From: Dyella sp. OK004
Lineage (GTDB): Bacteria; Pseudomonadota; Gammaproteobacteria; Xanthomonadales; Rhodanobacteraceae
Reading direction: 5' to 3'
DNA: 64,000 nucleotides
Assembly (NCBI RefSeq): GCF_900114495.1
Contig: NZ_FOZI01000002.1
Span: forward strand, 1,262,853 to 1,326,852
The position numbers and the translations under genes were made by a program. Shown piece by piece: positions 43,297 through 53,214 of this stretch. Under the pieces are notes generated by a model, which was not told the origin of the DNA, did no database searches, and was given only the letters and a program-made list of their open reading frames with translations. How positions within the stretch are numbered: position 1 is the first letter of the stretch; each line of letters begins with the position of its first letter.

Positions 43297-43806
43297 TCAA
43301 CTCTTCTTGCTAGCCAACTTCCTCAGCTTCCCCGAGCTGTCGTTTTTGTACGCAGCTACGCCGAGAAACGCGGCAAGCTCGTTGGCGAACGCCTCATCCT
43401 CGCGGTGGTCGTGGTGCTCCGCGACAAACAAGCGCCCGTTGTCGTAGACGACATAGGTACGAAACCAGAGTTTGTAGTTGTGCTCCAGCAGCACCTTCTG
43501 CGGGTTGCGGTAGGCCAGCCGGAATCGCCACAGCAGGGCTTGGCCCGATGGCGACACGCTCAACGGCAGGTGCTCCACGATGGCCTTGCCCAACCGATAG
43601 GTCGTTAGCAGCGACACCGCCAGGGCGGACATGAAGAGTCCCGGGCCATCGAAGCTGCCTGGCGTGGCTTCAGAGGATGCCTTGAACAGCAAGGCCGCCA
43701 TCAGGGCAAGCAGCGCGCACGTCAGCCCTTCAATCCACGGCATCTGACCGATACCAGGCACACGGCGGATGATGAAGGCCTGGGGCGTGGTCGGTGTCAT
43801 TGGCAT
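43297..43806 (-). CDS. hypothetical membrane protein, two helices
   Basis: The 169-residue protein has two hydrophobic helices (IEGLTCALLALMAALLF and GLFMSALAVSLLTTY), then a cytosolic domain with LPLSVSPSGQALLWRFRLAYRNPQKVLLEHNYKLWFRTYVVYDNGRLFVAEHHDHREDEAFANELAAFLG. The domain layout is reminiscent of small PH-like membrane proteins, but I recognise no named family. It is divergent from the M1 peptidase gene. Confidence 0.75.
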   Translation of the reverse strand: MPMTPTTPQAFIIRRVPGIGQMPWIEGLTCALLALMAALLFKASSEATPGSFDGPGLFMSALAVSLLTTYRLGKAIVEHLPLSVSPSGQALLWRFRLAYRNPQKVLLEHNYKLWFRTYVVYDNGRLFVAEHHDHREDEAFANELAAFLGVAAYKNDSSGKLRKLASKKS

Positions 43807-43929
43807 TCCATGGCATGGGGGATAGGCAGGCGCTTAATCATGCCTCCGATCGAGCCGGCATGACCTTCGGCGATGTTGCGCGCTGCGTTGCGCTGCCATT
43901 CTATGGGCTTCGCTCCCCGGAACCCGCCC

Positions 43930-45681
43930 ATGACGATCCTCCGCCCTCGCCTGCTCACCCTTGGTCTTGCCGCTCTGCTGGGCACCAGCGCCGCGTTCGC
44001 CGCGGACACGCCGGCCAAGCCACTTGCTCAACCGCCGATCAGCGAGCTGACGCAGCGCTCGGGCGGCGTGATGCCGGCGGAGCAGCGACGGGTGAATTTC
44101 GACCATGCGGAATTGCATTTCACGCCGGATATCGCCAAGCAGACCCTGGATGCCACCGCGCGGCTCACCTTCACGGCACGCGAAGCGACTGATGCGTTGG
44201 TGCTGGACCTGGACCATAACCTGGCCATCAGCGACATCAGCCTCGATGGCAAACCGCTCGCCGCCAGCACGTGGAGCAACCCGGACGGCCGTCTGCGCAT
44301 CCAGCTGCCGGCGCCCTTGGCGAAGGGCAGCAAGGCGGTGGTGGAGATCCATTACGGCGGTAAGCCGCATGTGGCGCAACGCGCCCCGTGGGATGGCGGC
44401 TTCGTATGGGCGAAGACCGAGGATGGGCAGCCGTGGATCGCCACCGCAGTGGAGGGCGAAGGCTGCGATCTGTTCTGGCCGTGCATCGACCATCCACAGG
44501 GCAAACCGGATCTGGTGGATACCTATATCACCGTGCCGAAGACGCTGGCTGCGCCGGGCAACGGCGTGCTGGTGGATATCAAGGACGAGGGCGAGAACCA
44601 CACGTATCACTGGCGCGCCAAGCATCCGACCACTTACGCCATCTCGCTCAACATCGGTCCGTTCGACGTATTGAAGGGCGATTACCACAGCCGCTACGGC
44701 AACACGATTCCGATGCAGATGTGGTATCTGCGCGGCCACGAGGCGCAGGCGAAGCAGTTGTTCGGCGAATTCCCGCGCATGCTGGATTTCTTCGAAGAGC
44801 AGATCGGTCCCTACCCGTTCGGCGACGAGAAGATGGGTGTGGTGGAAACGCCGCACCTGGGCATGGAACACCAGACCATCAATGCCTATGGCAACGGCTA
44901 CCCGCGCAGCGAGTACGGCTTCGACTGGTTGCTGCAGCATGAGTTCTCGCACGAGTGGTTCGGCAACCAAGTGACCAACACCGACTGGGACGACATGTGG
45001 ATCCATGAGGGCTTCGGCACCTACATGCAGCCGCTGTATGGCCAGTATCTTTATGGCGACATGCCGTATTTCTCCATGCTGCAGAACGAGCGCAGCATGG
45101 TGAAGGACGCCTATCCCATCGTTGCCGGCCGCAGCCAGTTCGAGCATGAGGTGTACGACGCCGATCACGGCCCCGCCAACGACATCTATTACAAGGGCTC
45201 GCTGATGCTGCACACGTTGCGGCAGATGATCGGCGACAAGGCGTTCTTCGAGACGGTGCGCCGTCTGGTGTATGGCCGTCCCGACCCGAAGCCGGGCAAC
45301 TTCGCGCCGCACTACGCGACGACCAAGGACTATATCGACATCGTGCATCAGGTGACCGGCAAGGACCTGGGCTGGTTCTTCGACGTCTATCTGTATCAGG
45401 CTGCGCTGCCCAAGCTGGATATGAAGCACGAGGGCAATGTGCTCAACCTGCGCTGGGAAGTGCCGCAGAACAAGCCGTTCCCGATGCCGATCGAGGTGCA
45501 GGTGGGCGAGACCTTGCACACCGTGCCGATGACCAACGGCGAAGGCCATCTCGATGCGCCAGCGGGTGCGCTGGTGATCATCGACCCGCGCAGCAAGGTG
45601 CTGCGGGATCTGCCGCACATGGCGGAATTCCAGCAGTGGAAGAAGGAACAGGCCGCCAAGAAAGCGAAGGCGGCGAAGTAA
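43930..45681 (+). CDS. exported M1-family aminopeptidase
   Basis: The product has 583 residues with a signal peptide (MTILRPRLLTLGLAALLGTSAAFA). The gluzincin site is HEFSHEWFGNQVTNTDWDDMWIHEGFGTY, that is HExxH-18-E. The exopeptidase motif is HLGMEHQTI, a variant of GAMEN often found in bacterial M1 enzymes. A late Tyr (DANDIYYKGSLMLH region) is the expected transition-state residue. It should release N-terminal residues from peptides in the periplasm. ATG 43930 is the signal-peptide start. It is convergent with DUF4126 with only three bases between stops. Confidence 0.93.
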   Translation: MTILRPRLLTLGLAALLGTSAAFAADTPAKPLAQPPISELTQRSGGVMPAEQRRVNFDHAELHFTPDIAKQTLDATARLTFTAREATDALVLDLDHNLAISDISLDGKPLAASTWSNPDGRLRIQLPAPLAKGSKAVVEIHYGGKPHVAQRAPWDGGFVWAKTEDGQPWIATAVEGEGCDLFWPCIDHPQGKPDLVDTYITVPKTLAAPGNGVLVDIKDEGENHTYHWRAKHPTTYAISLNIGPFDVLKGDYHSRYGNTIPMQMWYLRGHEAQAKQLFGEFPRMLDFFEEQIGPYPFGDEKMGVVETPHLGMEHQTINAYGNGYPRSEYGFDWLLQHEFSHEWFGNQVTNTDWDDMWIHEGFGTYMQPLYGQYLYGDMPYFSMLQNERSMVKDAYPIVAGRSQFEHEVYDADHGPANDIYYKGSLMLHTLRQMIGDKAFFETVRRLVYGRPDPKPGNFAPHYATTKDYIDIVHQVTGKDLGWFFDVYLYQAALPKLDMKHEGNVLNLRWEVPQNKPFPMPIEVQVGETLHTVPMTNGEGHLDAPAGALVIIDPRSKVLRDLPHMAEFQQWKKEQAAKKAKAAK

Positions 45682-45684
45682 GAT

Positions 45685-46329
45685 TTAGCGCAACGACTGT
45701 GGCGGCGGCAGACGCTCTTCCGTCGTGTCGCCGCCCAGTGCGCCGCGGAAGCGTTGCACGGTACGCCACAGCGCACGCAGACCGCGCAGGATCTTCGGCA
45801 GCAACCACAGCAGCAGCAGGATGAAGATCCCCAGCGCTATCAGCAGCACCAGCGGGTGCTGCCACATCAGGTAGAGAATCCCCATCCACGAGATGTCCTC
45901 GCCCACGCTGGCCCCCCAGTTGCTGAAGGGCTCGGGCGAAGTGTTGATCAGGGCACGGCCACCGGATTTGGCCAGGTGCGTGCCGGACACCAGCGCGCCG
46001 CCCAACAGTGCCGCTGCGGTCTGCATCGCAGGCGTGGAGTCCTTGAACACACCCCACGCCAGCAAGGTGCCGGCCGGGATGCGAATGAAGGTGTGGATGG
46101 CATCCCAGATGCTATCGAAGGCGGGCACCTTGTCGGCCAGGAATTCGCCCACCATCAGCACGCCCGATACGCCGAGCATCCAGTTGTCAGTGAGTATGTC
46201 CAGCCCCGATGGCAGGTGCACCACGCCCAAGCGCCCCAGCAAGCCGGCGACGAAGACGGTAGCGTAGAGGCGGATACCGCTGGCCCAGGCCAGGCCACCG
46301 GCGAGCGCGACGTTCGACAGCATGTCCAT
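45685..46329 (-). CDS. DUF4126 family membrane protein
   Basis: The product has 214 residues, opening MDMLSNVALAGGLAWASGIRLYATVFVAGLLGRLGVVHLP, the characteristic N-terminus of DUF4126, with five to six membrane helices and a short basic tail. Function is unknown. A start two codons in (46323) is equally possible. Confidence 0.9.
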   Translation of the reverse strand: MDMLSNVALAGGLAWASGIRLYATVFVAGLLGRLGVVHLPSGLDILTDNWMLGVSGVLMVGEFLADKVPAFDSIWDAIHTFIRIPAGTLLAWGVFKDSTPAMQTAAALLGGALVSGTHLAKSGGRALINTSPEPFSNWGASVGEDISWMGILYLMWQHPLVLLIALGIFILLLLWLLPKILRGLRALWRTVQRFRGALGGDTTEERLPPPQSLR

Positions 46330-46425
46330 GGCGGTTCTCGGCGATGGGAAGCGGCAGCGCTTATGTACGCTTAGTTGGCCGGCAAGTCCATGGAGGGAGG
46401 ACGGATCACCCCGCTCTGCGTCGCT

Positions 46426-47388
46426 TTATGCAGCGCTATACGCGGCTGGTACGTAAGGCGTCCAGGCGATCCCGCTGAACCAGCGCAACTTGAGATAGGC
46501 CGGTAAACCCGACACCAGAGTCCAGCTGCTCACCGGGTGGATATCGTTCTTCGCCGCCTGCAGGGTATCGTCCGCCTGACCTTCGTATACGCCGCGATCC
46601 GCCTTCATCCAGCGCACCAGGCCACGCATCGTCCCACGACGTTGCCGTTGTGCGCGGATTGCATCCTCGTAAGGGAAGGTGGCATCACGCCCATGTTCAC
46701 GGAACAGCTGCTCCTGCCATACGAACAGCGACTGCAATGCGGGGTGGTGACTGAAATGCGGAACGATGCGCAGCGGCCGCAATAGCGAAGCCAGCGTCAG
46801 GTCCGCGGCAGTGAACTGCTCGCCTACCAGGTAAGGGCGTTGCTCCAGTGTCTTCGCGATGGGAAGTAGCAATGCTTCCAACGCTTCGTACACCCCATCC
46901 TGCCGGTTGCGATGGAAATGGAAGCGCAGCGTCAACATCATGCCCAGCACCGGCGCGGCCAGACGGCGCCAGCCTCGGCGCGTGAACAAGCCGCCGCATA
47001 CGTGCGGCATGAACAACTGCGCCAGCGTCTGCGGACACTCCATGATGACCTGGGTGTAGCCGAGCCGGCGCGCGTAGAGGCCGAGGGTGGAATCGAGCCG
47101 GAGCATCCATTGCCATACCTGCTCACGCTCTGCCGGGTCGGACGGAAACAACGGTTGCCCGGGATAGGTTTCGTCCAGATAGCGGATGATCGGTGACGAG
47201 TCGCTGATCGCCACGCCGGTGGCGGTGTCGTGGATCAGCGGCACCGTCTGCGGGCAATCGAAACGCTGCATTTCCTTCTTGGTGAAGGCGACGATGTCGA
47301 TGCCGTGCCAGGGCAGCCGTTTGAAATCCAGCGCCCAGCGCACCTTCTCCACGTAGTGCGACCAGTGCAGCTTGTATAGCTCGATCAT
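46426..47388 (-). CDS. glutathione S-transferase family protein
   Basis: The 320-residue protein starts MIELYKLHWSHYVEKVRWALDFK, a thioredoxin-fold GST N-terminal domain with VPLIHDTATGVAISDSSPIIRYLDETYPGQPL (cis-Pro and the Ser that binds gamma-Glu). The helical C-terminal domain includes LVGEQFTAADLTLASLLRP. It is longer than usual (about 220) by a C-terminal extension of roughly 90 residues that contains SSWTLVSGLPAYLKLRWFSG. The substrate is unknown. ATG 47388 is preceded by GGGAG. Confidence 0.88.
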   Translation of the reverse strand: MIELYKLHWSHYVEKVRWALDFKRLPWHGIDIVAFTKKEMQRFDCPQTVPLIHDTATGVAISDSSPIIRYLDETYPGQPLFPSDPAEREQVWQWMLRLDSTLGLYARRLGYTQVIMECPQTLAQLFMPHVCGGLFTRRGWRRLAAPVLGMMLTLRFHFHRNRQDGVYEALEALLLPIAKTLEQRPYLVGEQFTAADLTLASLLRPLRIVPHFSHHPALQSLFVWQEQLFREHGRDATFPYEDAIRAQRQRRGTMRGLVRWMKADRGVYEGQADDTLQAAKNDIHPVSSWTLVSGLPAYLKLRWFSGIAWTPYVPAAYSAA

Positions 47389-47464
47389 GTCCCACTCCCG
47401 TGCGTGATTCTGTAGGGATGGGGATGTTGTCGCGCTTGCGCAAGGAGAGGCCGTGGCGCCGCGC

Positions 47465-47499
47465 ATAAAAAAAAGCGGCGCATGTGCGCCGCTTTTTTT
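47465..47499. terminator. strong bidirectional terminator
   Basis: AAAAAAAA, GCGGCGCATGTGCGCCGC and TTTTTTT form an intrinsic terminator on both strands, 15 bases past the prc stop. Confidence 0.92.
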
Positions 47500-47513
47500 C
47501 CCATTCGCGCCGG

Positions 47514-49760
47514 TCAGTGTGCGCCCGGACTCGACGGTTGCTCCGGCGTCGTCGCTGCCGTGGCATTGGCCGAGAAACGGCCACCATACGGCAGCACTTC
47601 CGACGCTAGCTTGGCGTCGCCCTTGATCAGGCCCACCGCGTCGAACAGGATGTGCGCGGTTTCCTCGAGCTGCGGATCGGCCGCCTTCTTGGCGTCCTTC
47701 TCCTGTTTCAGCTCGGACTTCAGGCTGCGCTCGTTCGGGTTGAGGCCGTCGTCGAGGTTGTCCTTGTCGTCATCGGCCAGGTTGCCATCGATCGTCTTGT
47801 GACGCGCGCGGAAGTCGGCCTGGATGGCGTCCTGTTCCTTACGCTCGGCCTGGCGCTGCGCGAAGTTGAGCGAGACCGCGGTCTTGTCGCGCATTTTGCG
47901 GTACTGCGCCAGCTCGTCGAGCATCAGCTTCCACGACGGCGACTTGGCGGCGCGCGCATCGTGCTTGCCTTGCAGCTGACCCAGATAGGCCTTGAGGTCG
48001 GCGACCGGCTTGTATTCCGGCGCCGGCGCGATCTGCGTCCACGGCAGCGCGTTGTCGTAGGTCGACTCGCCGAAATCCTTCTCGTCGCCGTTCTTGGGGA
48101 AGTTGATGTCGGGCGTTACACCCTTGAGCTGGGTGGAGCCGCCGTTGATGCGGAAGAACTCGGCGATGGTCATCTTCAACTCGCCCAGCTGCGGCTTTTC
48201 TTTGCTGGCGCGACTGTTGAAACGGTCGAGGTCAACCAGGTTCTGCACCGTGCCCTTGCCGAAAGTGGGTTGGCCGACGATCAGGCCGCGGCCGTAGTCC
48301 TGAATGGCCGCTGCGAAAATCTCCGAAGCCGAGGCCGAGCCGCGATTGACCAGCACGGCCATCGGACCGCTCCAAGCCATGCCCGGATCGTCATCACCCT
48401 GCACTTCCACGCCACCGCGCGCATCGCGCACCTGCACCACCGGACCCTTGTCGATAAACAGGCCGGTGAGTTCGTTGGCTTCGGTCAGCGAACCGCCGCC
48501 GTTGTTACGCAGATCCATCACCACGCCTTCCACGCCGGCAGCCTTCAGCTCCCCGAGCAGCTTGGCGACGTCGCGGGTAGCGCTCTTGAAGTTCTTGTCG
48601 CCTTCGCGGCGCGCACCGAAGTCGGAATAGAAGGTGGGCAGATCAATCACGCCGATCTTACGGCTGACGTTGCCGTCCTTGATCTCGATGATCTTCTTCT
48701 TGGCGGCCTGCTCTTCGATGCTCACCTTCTGGCGTACCAGCGAGATCACTTCGTGCTTGCCGTCGAGACCTGCGTCGGCGGGCAGGATTTCCAGGCGGAC
48801 GGTGGTGTCCTTCTTGCCGCGGATGCGGTTGACCACATCGTCGAGGCGCCAGCCGATCACGTCGACCATCGGGCCATCTGAGCCCTGGCCAATCGCGACG
48901 ATGCGATCGCCCACGTGGACCTTGCCCGACTTGGCGGCCGGACCAGCCGGCACCACTTCGCGGATCTGGGTGTATTCATCGCGCGCCTGCAGCACCGCGC
49001 CGATACCTTCCAGCGACAGCTTCATGGAGATGTCGAAGTTCTCCGCCGCGCGTGGACCGAGGTAGTCGGTATGCGGGTCGGTGGATTCGGCATAGGCATT
49101 CATGAAGCTCTGGAATGCGTCCTCGCCATCAAGCTGACGCACACGCTCGATGTAGCCGGCGTAGCGCTTGTCGAGCGTCTTGCGAATTTCGTCGTCGGGC
49201 TTGCCGGCGAGCTTGAGACGCAGCCAGTCGTTCATGGTGCGCTGGCGCCACAGCGTGTCGAGCTCGGCCTGGTCCTTCGGCCAGTCGGCTTTCTTGCGAT
49301 CGTAGGTGTAGCTCTCGTTGCTGGAGAAGTCGAAGCCCTTCTTCAGCAGCTCACGCGCGTAGCTCATGCGGTCGACCGCGCGCTGCACGTAGAGGTTGAA
49401 CACGGAGAACGGACCGGACAGGTCCTGGTTCCAGATCGCGTCGTCGAACTGCGTTTTCAGCGGCGCGAACTTGGCCATGTCGGACTGGGTGAAGAACACC
49501 TTCTCGCCGTCGAGTGCGTCGAAGTAGGCCTTGTAGATCTTGGCCGACATCGCGTCGTCGAGCGGCTGCGACTCGTAATGGAAGCGGGTGAGGAAGCGCG
49601 CCGAGAGCTGCGCCGCCTGCGCCTGCGTGGTAGTGGCGGTCAGCGGCAACGACGATGCCTTGCGGCCCGTGTTGCCGGCGCCGAGATCGGCGGCCGATTG
49701 CGCGTACGCACCGGTCAGGGTGAAAGCAAGCAGCAGAGCGAGCGAGGGACGCAGTTTCAT
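47514..49760 (-). CDS. prc: periplasmic tail-specific (carboxy-terminal processing) protease
   Basis: The 748-residue protein has a signal peptide (to GAYA, residue 20), an N-terminal helical domain, a PDZ domain (about 230-330: ISMKLSLEGIGAVLQARDEYTQIREVVPAGPA), the S41 catalytic core (VDLRNNGGGSLTEA; RGSASASEIFAAAIQDYGRG with the Ser near residue 470; FGKGTVQ with the Lys) and a long DUF3340 tail. It degrades periplasmic proteins from their C-termini. It is encoded just downstream of lipA (9 bp). Confidence 0.95.
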   Translation of the reverse strand: MKLRPSLALLLAFTLTGAYAQSAADLGAGNTGRKASSLPLTATTTQAQAAQLSARFLTRFHYESQPLDDAMSAKIYKAYFDALDGEKVFFTQSDMAKFAPLKTQFDDAIWNQDLSGPFSVFNLYVQRAVDRMSYARELLKKGFDFSSNESYTYDRKKADWPKDQAELDTLWRQRTMNDWLRLKLAGKPDDEIRKTLDKRYAGYIERVRQLDGEDAFQSFMNAYAESTDPHTDYLGPRAAENFDISMKLSLEGIGAVLQARDEYTQIREVVPAGPAAKSGKVHVGDRIVAIGQGSDGPMVDVIGWRLDDVVNRIRGKKDTTVRLEILPADAGLDGKHEVISLVRQKVSIEEQAAKKKIIEIKDGNVSRKIGVIDLPTFYSDFGARREGDKNFKSATRDVAKLLGELKAAGVEGVVMDLRNNGGGSLTEANELTGLFIDKGPVVQVRDARGGVEVQGDDDPGMAWSGPMAVLVNRGSASASEIFAAAIQDYGRGLIVGQPTFGKGTVQNLVDLDRFNSRASKEKPQLGELKMTIAEFFRINGGSTQLKGVTPDINFPKNGDEKDFGESTYDNALPWTQIAPAPEYKPVADLKAYLGQLQGKHDARAAKSPSWKLMLDELAQYRKMRDKTAVSLNFAQRQAERKEQDAIQADFRARHKTIDGNLADDDKDNLDDGLNPNERSLKSELKQEKDAKKAADPQLEETAHILFDAVGLIKGDAKLASEVLPYGGRFSANATAATTPEQPSSPGAH

Positions 49761-49769
49761 AAGTTCTCT

Positions 49770-50774
49770 TTAGGCGTGCTCAGTGACGCCCGCAGCGTGA
49801 GCCTGCAGGTCGGCGTGATAGGACGAACGCACCAGCGGACCGGAGGCGACGTGGCCAAAGCCCATCGCCTCGCCGGCTTCGCGCAGCGCTTCAAATTCTT
49901 CCGGCGTCCAGTAGCGCACCACGGGGTGATGATGCGGCGTGGGCTGCAGGTACTGGCCGATGGTAATCATGTCGACGTCGTGCGCGCGCAGATCACGCAT
50001 GGTTTCCAGCACCTGCTCCATGGTCTCGCCCAGGCCCAGCATGATGCCGGACTTGGTCGGCACTTCCGGATGCTGCGCCTTGAAGCGCTTGAGCAGATCC
50101 AGCGACCACTGGTAATCAGCACCCGGGCGCACTTCGCGATACAGGTGCGGCACGGTTTCGAGATTGTGGTTGAAGACGTCCGGCGGGAAATCCTTCAACA
50201 CTTCCAGTGCGCGCTCCATGCGGCCCTTGCCGCGGAAGTCGGGCGTGAGGATCTCGATCTTGATGTTCGGACTGGCATGGCGCACCGCGCGGATACACGA
50301 GGCGAAATGCTCGGCGCCGCCGTCACGCAGGTCGTCGCGATCCACCGAGGTGATCACCACGTAGCGCAGGCGCATGTCACGGATGGTCTCGGCCAGGCGT
50401 GCCGGCTCCAGCGGATCGGGCGCGGCCGGGCGGCCATGCGCGACGTCGCAGAACGAGCAGCGACGCGTGCACACCTCACCGAGGATCATGAAGGTGGCGG
50501 TGCCCTTGCTGAAGCACTCATGGATGTTCGGGCACGAGGCTTCCTCGCACACCGTGACCAACGCGTTCTCGCGCAGGCGCGCCTTCAGCTGCTGCACGGC
50601 ATTGCCTTGCGGCAGTCGCACGCGGATCCAGCTCGGCTTGCGCAGCACCGGCACAGCGGCATCGAAGCCGGCGCGATTCAGGGCGATCTTGTCATTGCCG
50701 AGCTGCTTGTCGACCGCCGGCGTACCGGAGACGACGCTGATCGGAATGGCCTTGGAAGAGGAGATTTCGCTCAT
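49770..50774 (-). CDS. lipA: lipoyl synthase
   Basis: The product has 334 residues with both iron-sulfur motifs: the auxiliary cluster [12 protein letters not shown] and the radical-[11 protein letters not shown]. Further family signatures are [19 protein letters not shown] and GIMLGLGET, and a C-terminal RSSYHAD (Ser ligand of the auxiliary cluster). It inserts two sulfurs into octanoyl chains on lipoate-dependent enzymes. It follows lipB by 10 bp. Confidence 0.97.
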   Translation of the reverse strand: MSEISSSKAIPISVVSGTPAVDKQLGNDKIALNRAGFDAAVPVLRKPSWIRVRLPQGNAVQQLKARLRENALVTVCEEASCPNIHECFSKGTATFMILGEVCTRRCSFCDVAHGRPAAPDPLEPARLAETIRDMRLRYVVITSVDRDDLRDGGAEHFASCIRAVRHASPNIKIEILTPDFRGKGRMERALEVLKDFPPDVFNHNLETVPHLYREVRPGADYQWSLDLLKRFKAQHPEVPTKSGIMLGLGETMEQVLETMRDLRAHDVDMITIGQYLQPTPHHHPVVRYWTPEEFEALREAGEAMGFGHVASGPLVRSSYHADLQAHAAGVTEHA

Positions 50775-50784
50775 GTAGGCAAGC

Positions 50785-51453
50785 TCAGACCGCTACGCGA
50801 GCGGGTAGTTCGGGGATAACGGGAGCGGCAGGCTCGGCGACAAAGCCAAACTGGCGGCAGAATTCCTCCACCAGCGTGTCTTCCACATCCGCCAGCCGCG
50901 ACGGACCGCCCAAGTCTAACACCTGGGTGACCGCCAAACCCTTGTAGCCACAGGGGTTGATGCGGTGGTAGGGCTCCAGGTCCATGTCCACATTGAAGGC
51001 CAGGCCGTGGAAGCTGCAGCCGCGACGTACGCGCAGGCCCAGCGCGGCCACCTTGGCCCCGGCGACATACACGCCCGGGGCGCCATCCATCCGCTCGGCG
51101 CCGATGTTCCAGTGCGCCAGCGTATCAATGATGGCCTGCTCGATCTTGTTGACCAGTTCGCGCACGCCCACGCCGGCGCGGCGCAGGTCGATCAACGGGT
51201 AGCCCACGATCTGGCCGGGGCCGTGATAGGTCACCTGCCCGCCGCGATCCACCGGCACCACGGGGATATCGCCCGGCGTCAGCACGTGCTCCATCTTGCC
51301 GGCCTGGCCCAGGGTGAATACAGGGTCGTGTTCCAGCAGCCATAGCTCATCGGGGGTATCCGGGCCACGCGCGTCGGTGAACGCGCTCATCGCCTTCCAG
51401 GTCACCTCGTAGGGCTGGCGGCCGAGGCGGCGGATCTTCAACGGGAGAGACAT
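50785..51453 (-). CDS. lipB: octanoyltransferase
   Basis: The product has 222 residues. Signatures: [38 protein letters not shown], the lysine region [23 protein letters not shown] and [11 protein letters not shown] (catalytic Cys in INPCGYKG). It moves octanoate from acyl carrier protein to the lipoyl domains, the step before LipA. Confidence 0.97.
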   Translation of the reverse strand: MSLPLKIRRLGRQPYEVTWKAMSAFTDARGPDTPDELWLLEHDPVFTLGQAGKMEHVLTPGDIPVVPVDRGGQVTYHGPGQIVGYPLIDLRRAGVGVRELVNKIEQAIIDTLAHWNIGAERMDGAPGVYVAGAKVAALGLRVRRGCSFHGLAFNVDMDLEPYHRINPCGYKGLAVTQVLDLGGPSRLADVEDTLVEEFCRQFGFVAEPAAPVIPELPARVAV

Positions 51454-51594
51454 GGGTAACAGCGTCTGGAGTGGAAGAGTCTGGCCAATCTGCGGCCGGG
51501 CATGAGGGCTTGCAAGGGCCAGAACGGCGAAGAGCCGGGCGACCCTGAGGTCGAATCCCGGCTCCTTGCCTGTTTCACTCCCGTTGCGGCCGGG

Positions 51595-51885
51595 TCACAA
51601 CGTGTAGCGGATATCCGGATCGGCCCGCAGCGTGCTGTGCGCGAGGTCGTATTGCTCGCGGCTATCGCAGCGGAAGCTCACCGTCACCGAGAGAAACTTG
51701 CCCTCGCGGGAGTGGCGATGCTTCACCGTTTCGTGCAGCACGTGCAAGCCGATGCCCTCGAGGATCTGCGGCACGTGCTTGGGCAGGTCCACGCTGGCGT
51801 TGCCCATGACGGTGATTTCGAATTCCCCAGGAAACTGGAAACCCTGGCCTTCTTGCTGCGCCTGGATCGAATCGATGTCTTTCAT
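51595..51885 (-). CDS. YbeD/DUF493 family regulatory protein
   Basis: The 96-residue protein matches YbeD: FQFPGEFEITVMGNASVDLPKHVPQIL and LSVTVSFRCDSREQYDLAHSTLRADPDIRYTL, an ACT-like alpha/beta fold. It sits between the D,D-carboxypeptidase and lipB, exactly as in enterobacteria and xanthomonads. Its biochemical role is not established. Confidence 0.93.
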   Translation of the reverse strand: MKDIDSIQAQQEGQGFQFPGEFEITVMGNASVDLPKHVPQILEGIGLHVLHETVKHRHSREGKFLSVTVSFRCDSREQYDLAHSTLRADPDIRYTL

Positions 51886-51899
51886 CGCGGCACCTCAGC

Positions 51900-53135
51900 T
51901 CAATTCTTCGCTTCGTCGGGCTTCTTGTCGCTGTGGAACCACAGCATGATGCTGTCCCACAGGCGCGCGAAGAAGCCGCCTTGCGGCGCGTCGTTCAGCG
52001 CCACCAGCGGCAGGTTCTGCACGGGCTGGCCGTCCAATGTGACGCGCAGGGTGCCAACCTGCTGGCCCTTGGTGAACGGTGCGATCAGCGTGGCCGGAAC
52101 GTCCATGGTGGCCTTGAGCTTGTCGTAGTCGCCACGCTTGACGGTGACCAGCACGTCCTCGCTCACGCCCAGCGGCAGCTGGTTCTCCTTGCCCTTCCAC
52201 AAGCGCGGCGTGGCCAGCGGCTTGTTGGCGTCATACAGCTTGTGGGTCTCATAGAAACGGAAACCGTAGTTCATCAGCGCCAGCGCCGAGTCGGCGCGCG
52301 CCTTTTCGCTGCTGGCACCCATCACGATGGCGATCATGCGGGAGTCGCCCTGCTTGGCCGAGGCGGCCAGGCAGTAGCCGGCGGCGGCGGTGTGGCCCGT
52401 CTTGATGCCGTCAACGGTCTGGTCGCGCCACAGCAGCAGGTTGCGGTTGTGCTGCTTGATGCCATTCCACTCGAAGTCCTTGATCGCCGAGATCGCATAG
52501 TCCTCGGGGAAATCGTGGATCAGCGCGCGCGACAGCAAAGCGATATCGCGCGCCGTCGTGTAGTGATTGGCGATCGGGTAGCCCGAAGCGTTCTGGAAGT
52601 TGGAATTCACCATGCCCAACTGCTTGGCATAGGCGTTCATCAGATTGGCGAACGCGGGCTCGGAGCCGGCGGTGTGTTCGGCCAGGGCGATGGCGGCATC
52701 GTTACCTGATTGGATGATCATGCCGTACAGCAGGTCCTTGAGCGGTACCTGGCTGTTGAGCTTGAGGAAGCTGGTGGAACCGTCGGTGGCTGCACCGCCG
52801 CCGCGCCAGGCGTTCTCGCTGATGGTGACCGGGTCGGCCATGTGGATCTTGCCGTTGGCGACCTCGGCGGAGACCACGTAGTCAGTCATCACCTTGGTGA
52901 TCGAGGCGGGCTCGACACGTACATCAGGATCCTTGGAAGCGAGGATCTGGCCGGTGGCGTAATCCATCAGCACCCAGCTCTTGCCGTCCACATCCGGCGG
53001 CGGCGGCACCGGCGCCTCGGGCATCACCGGACGCGGCACCGGCGCGGGCTTGGGCGGGGTCTGCTGGGCGACGGCGGTACCGATCACCAGGGCGGCGACG
53101 GCAAGCGAGGACAGGGTGCGGCGGAGTAGGCTCAT
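51900..53135 (-). CDS. D-alanyl-D-alanine carboxypeptidase (PBP5/6 type)
   Basis: The product has 411 residues: signal peptide (to AVA, about residue 22), Pro-rich linker, and a serine-protease-like penicillin-binding domain with PASITKVM (Ser-Lys near residue 78), IQSGNDAAI (SxN) and GIKTGHTAAAG (KTG). The C-terminal PBP5 beta-domain ends in an amphipathic helix (FFARLWDSIMLWFHS) that anchors it to the membrane. It trims the terminal D-Ala of peptidoglycan stems. Confidence 0.95.
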   Translation of the reverse strand: MSLLRRTLSSLAVAALVIGTAVAQQTPPKPAPVPRPVMPEAPVPPPPDVDGKSWVLMDYATGQILASKDPDVRVEPASITKVMTDYVVSAEVANGKIHMADPVTISENAWRGGGAATDGSTSFLKLNSQVPLKDLLYGMIIQSGNDAAIALAEHTAGSEPAFANLMNAYAKQLGMVNSNFQNASGYPIANHYTTARDIALLSRALIHDFPEDYAISAIKDFEWNGIKQHNRNLLLWRDQTVDGIKTGHTAAAGYCLAASAKQGDSRMIAIVMGASSEKARADSALALMNYGFRFYETHKLYDANKPLATPRLWKGKENQLPLGVSEDVLVTVKRGDYDKLKATMDVPATLIAPFTKGQQVGTLRVTLDGQPVQNLPLVALNDAPQGGFFARLWDSIMLWFHSDKKPDEAKN

Positions 53136-53214
53136 CGTTCTCTTCAATCCGGTTTCGATATGGCTGGCGCCGGAGCGCCGGTGTGGCAAGGGCTGGTAAA
53201 GCAAAGGGAAGACG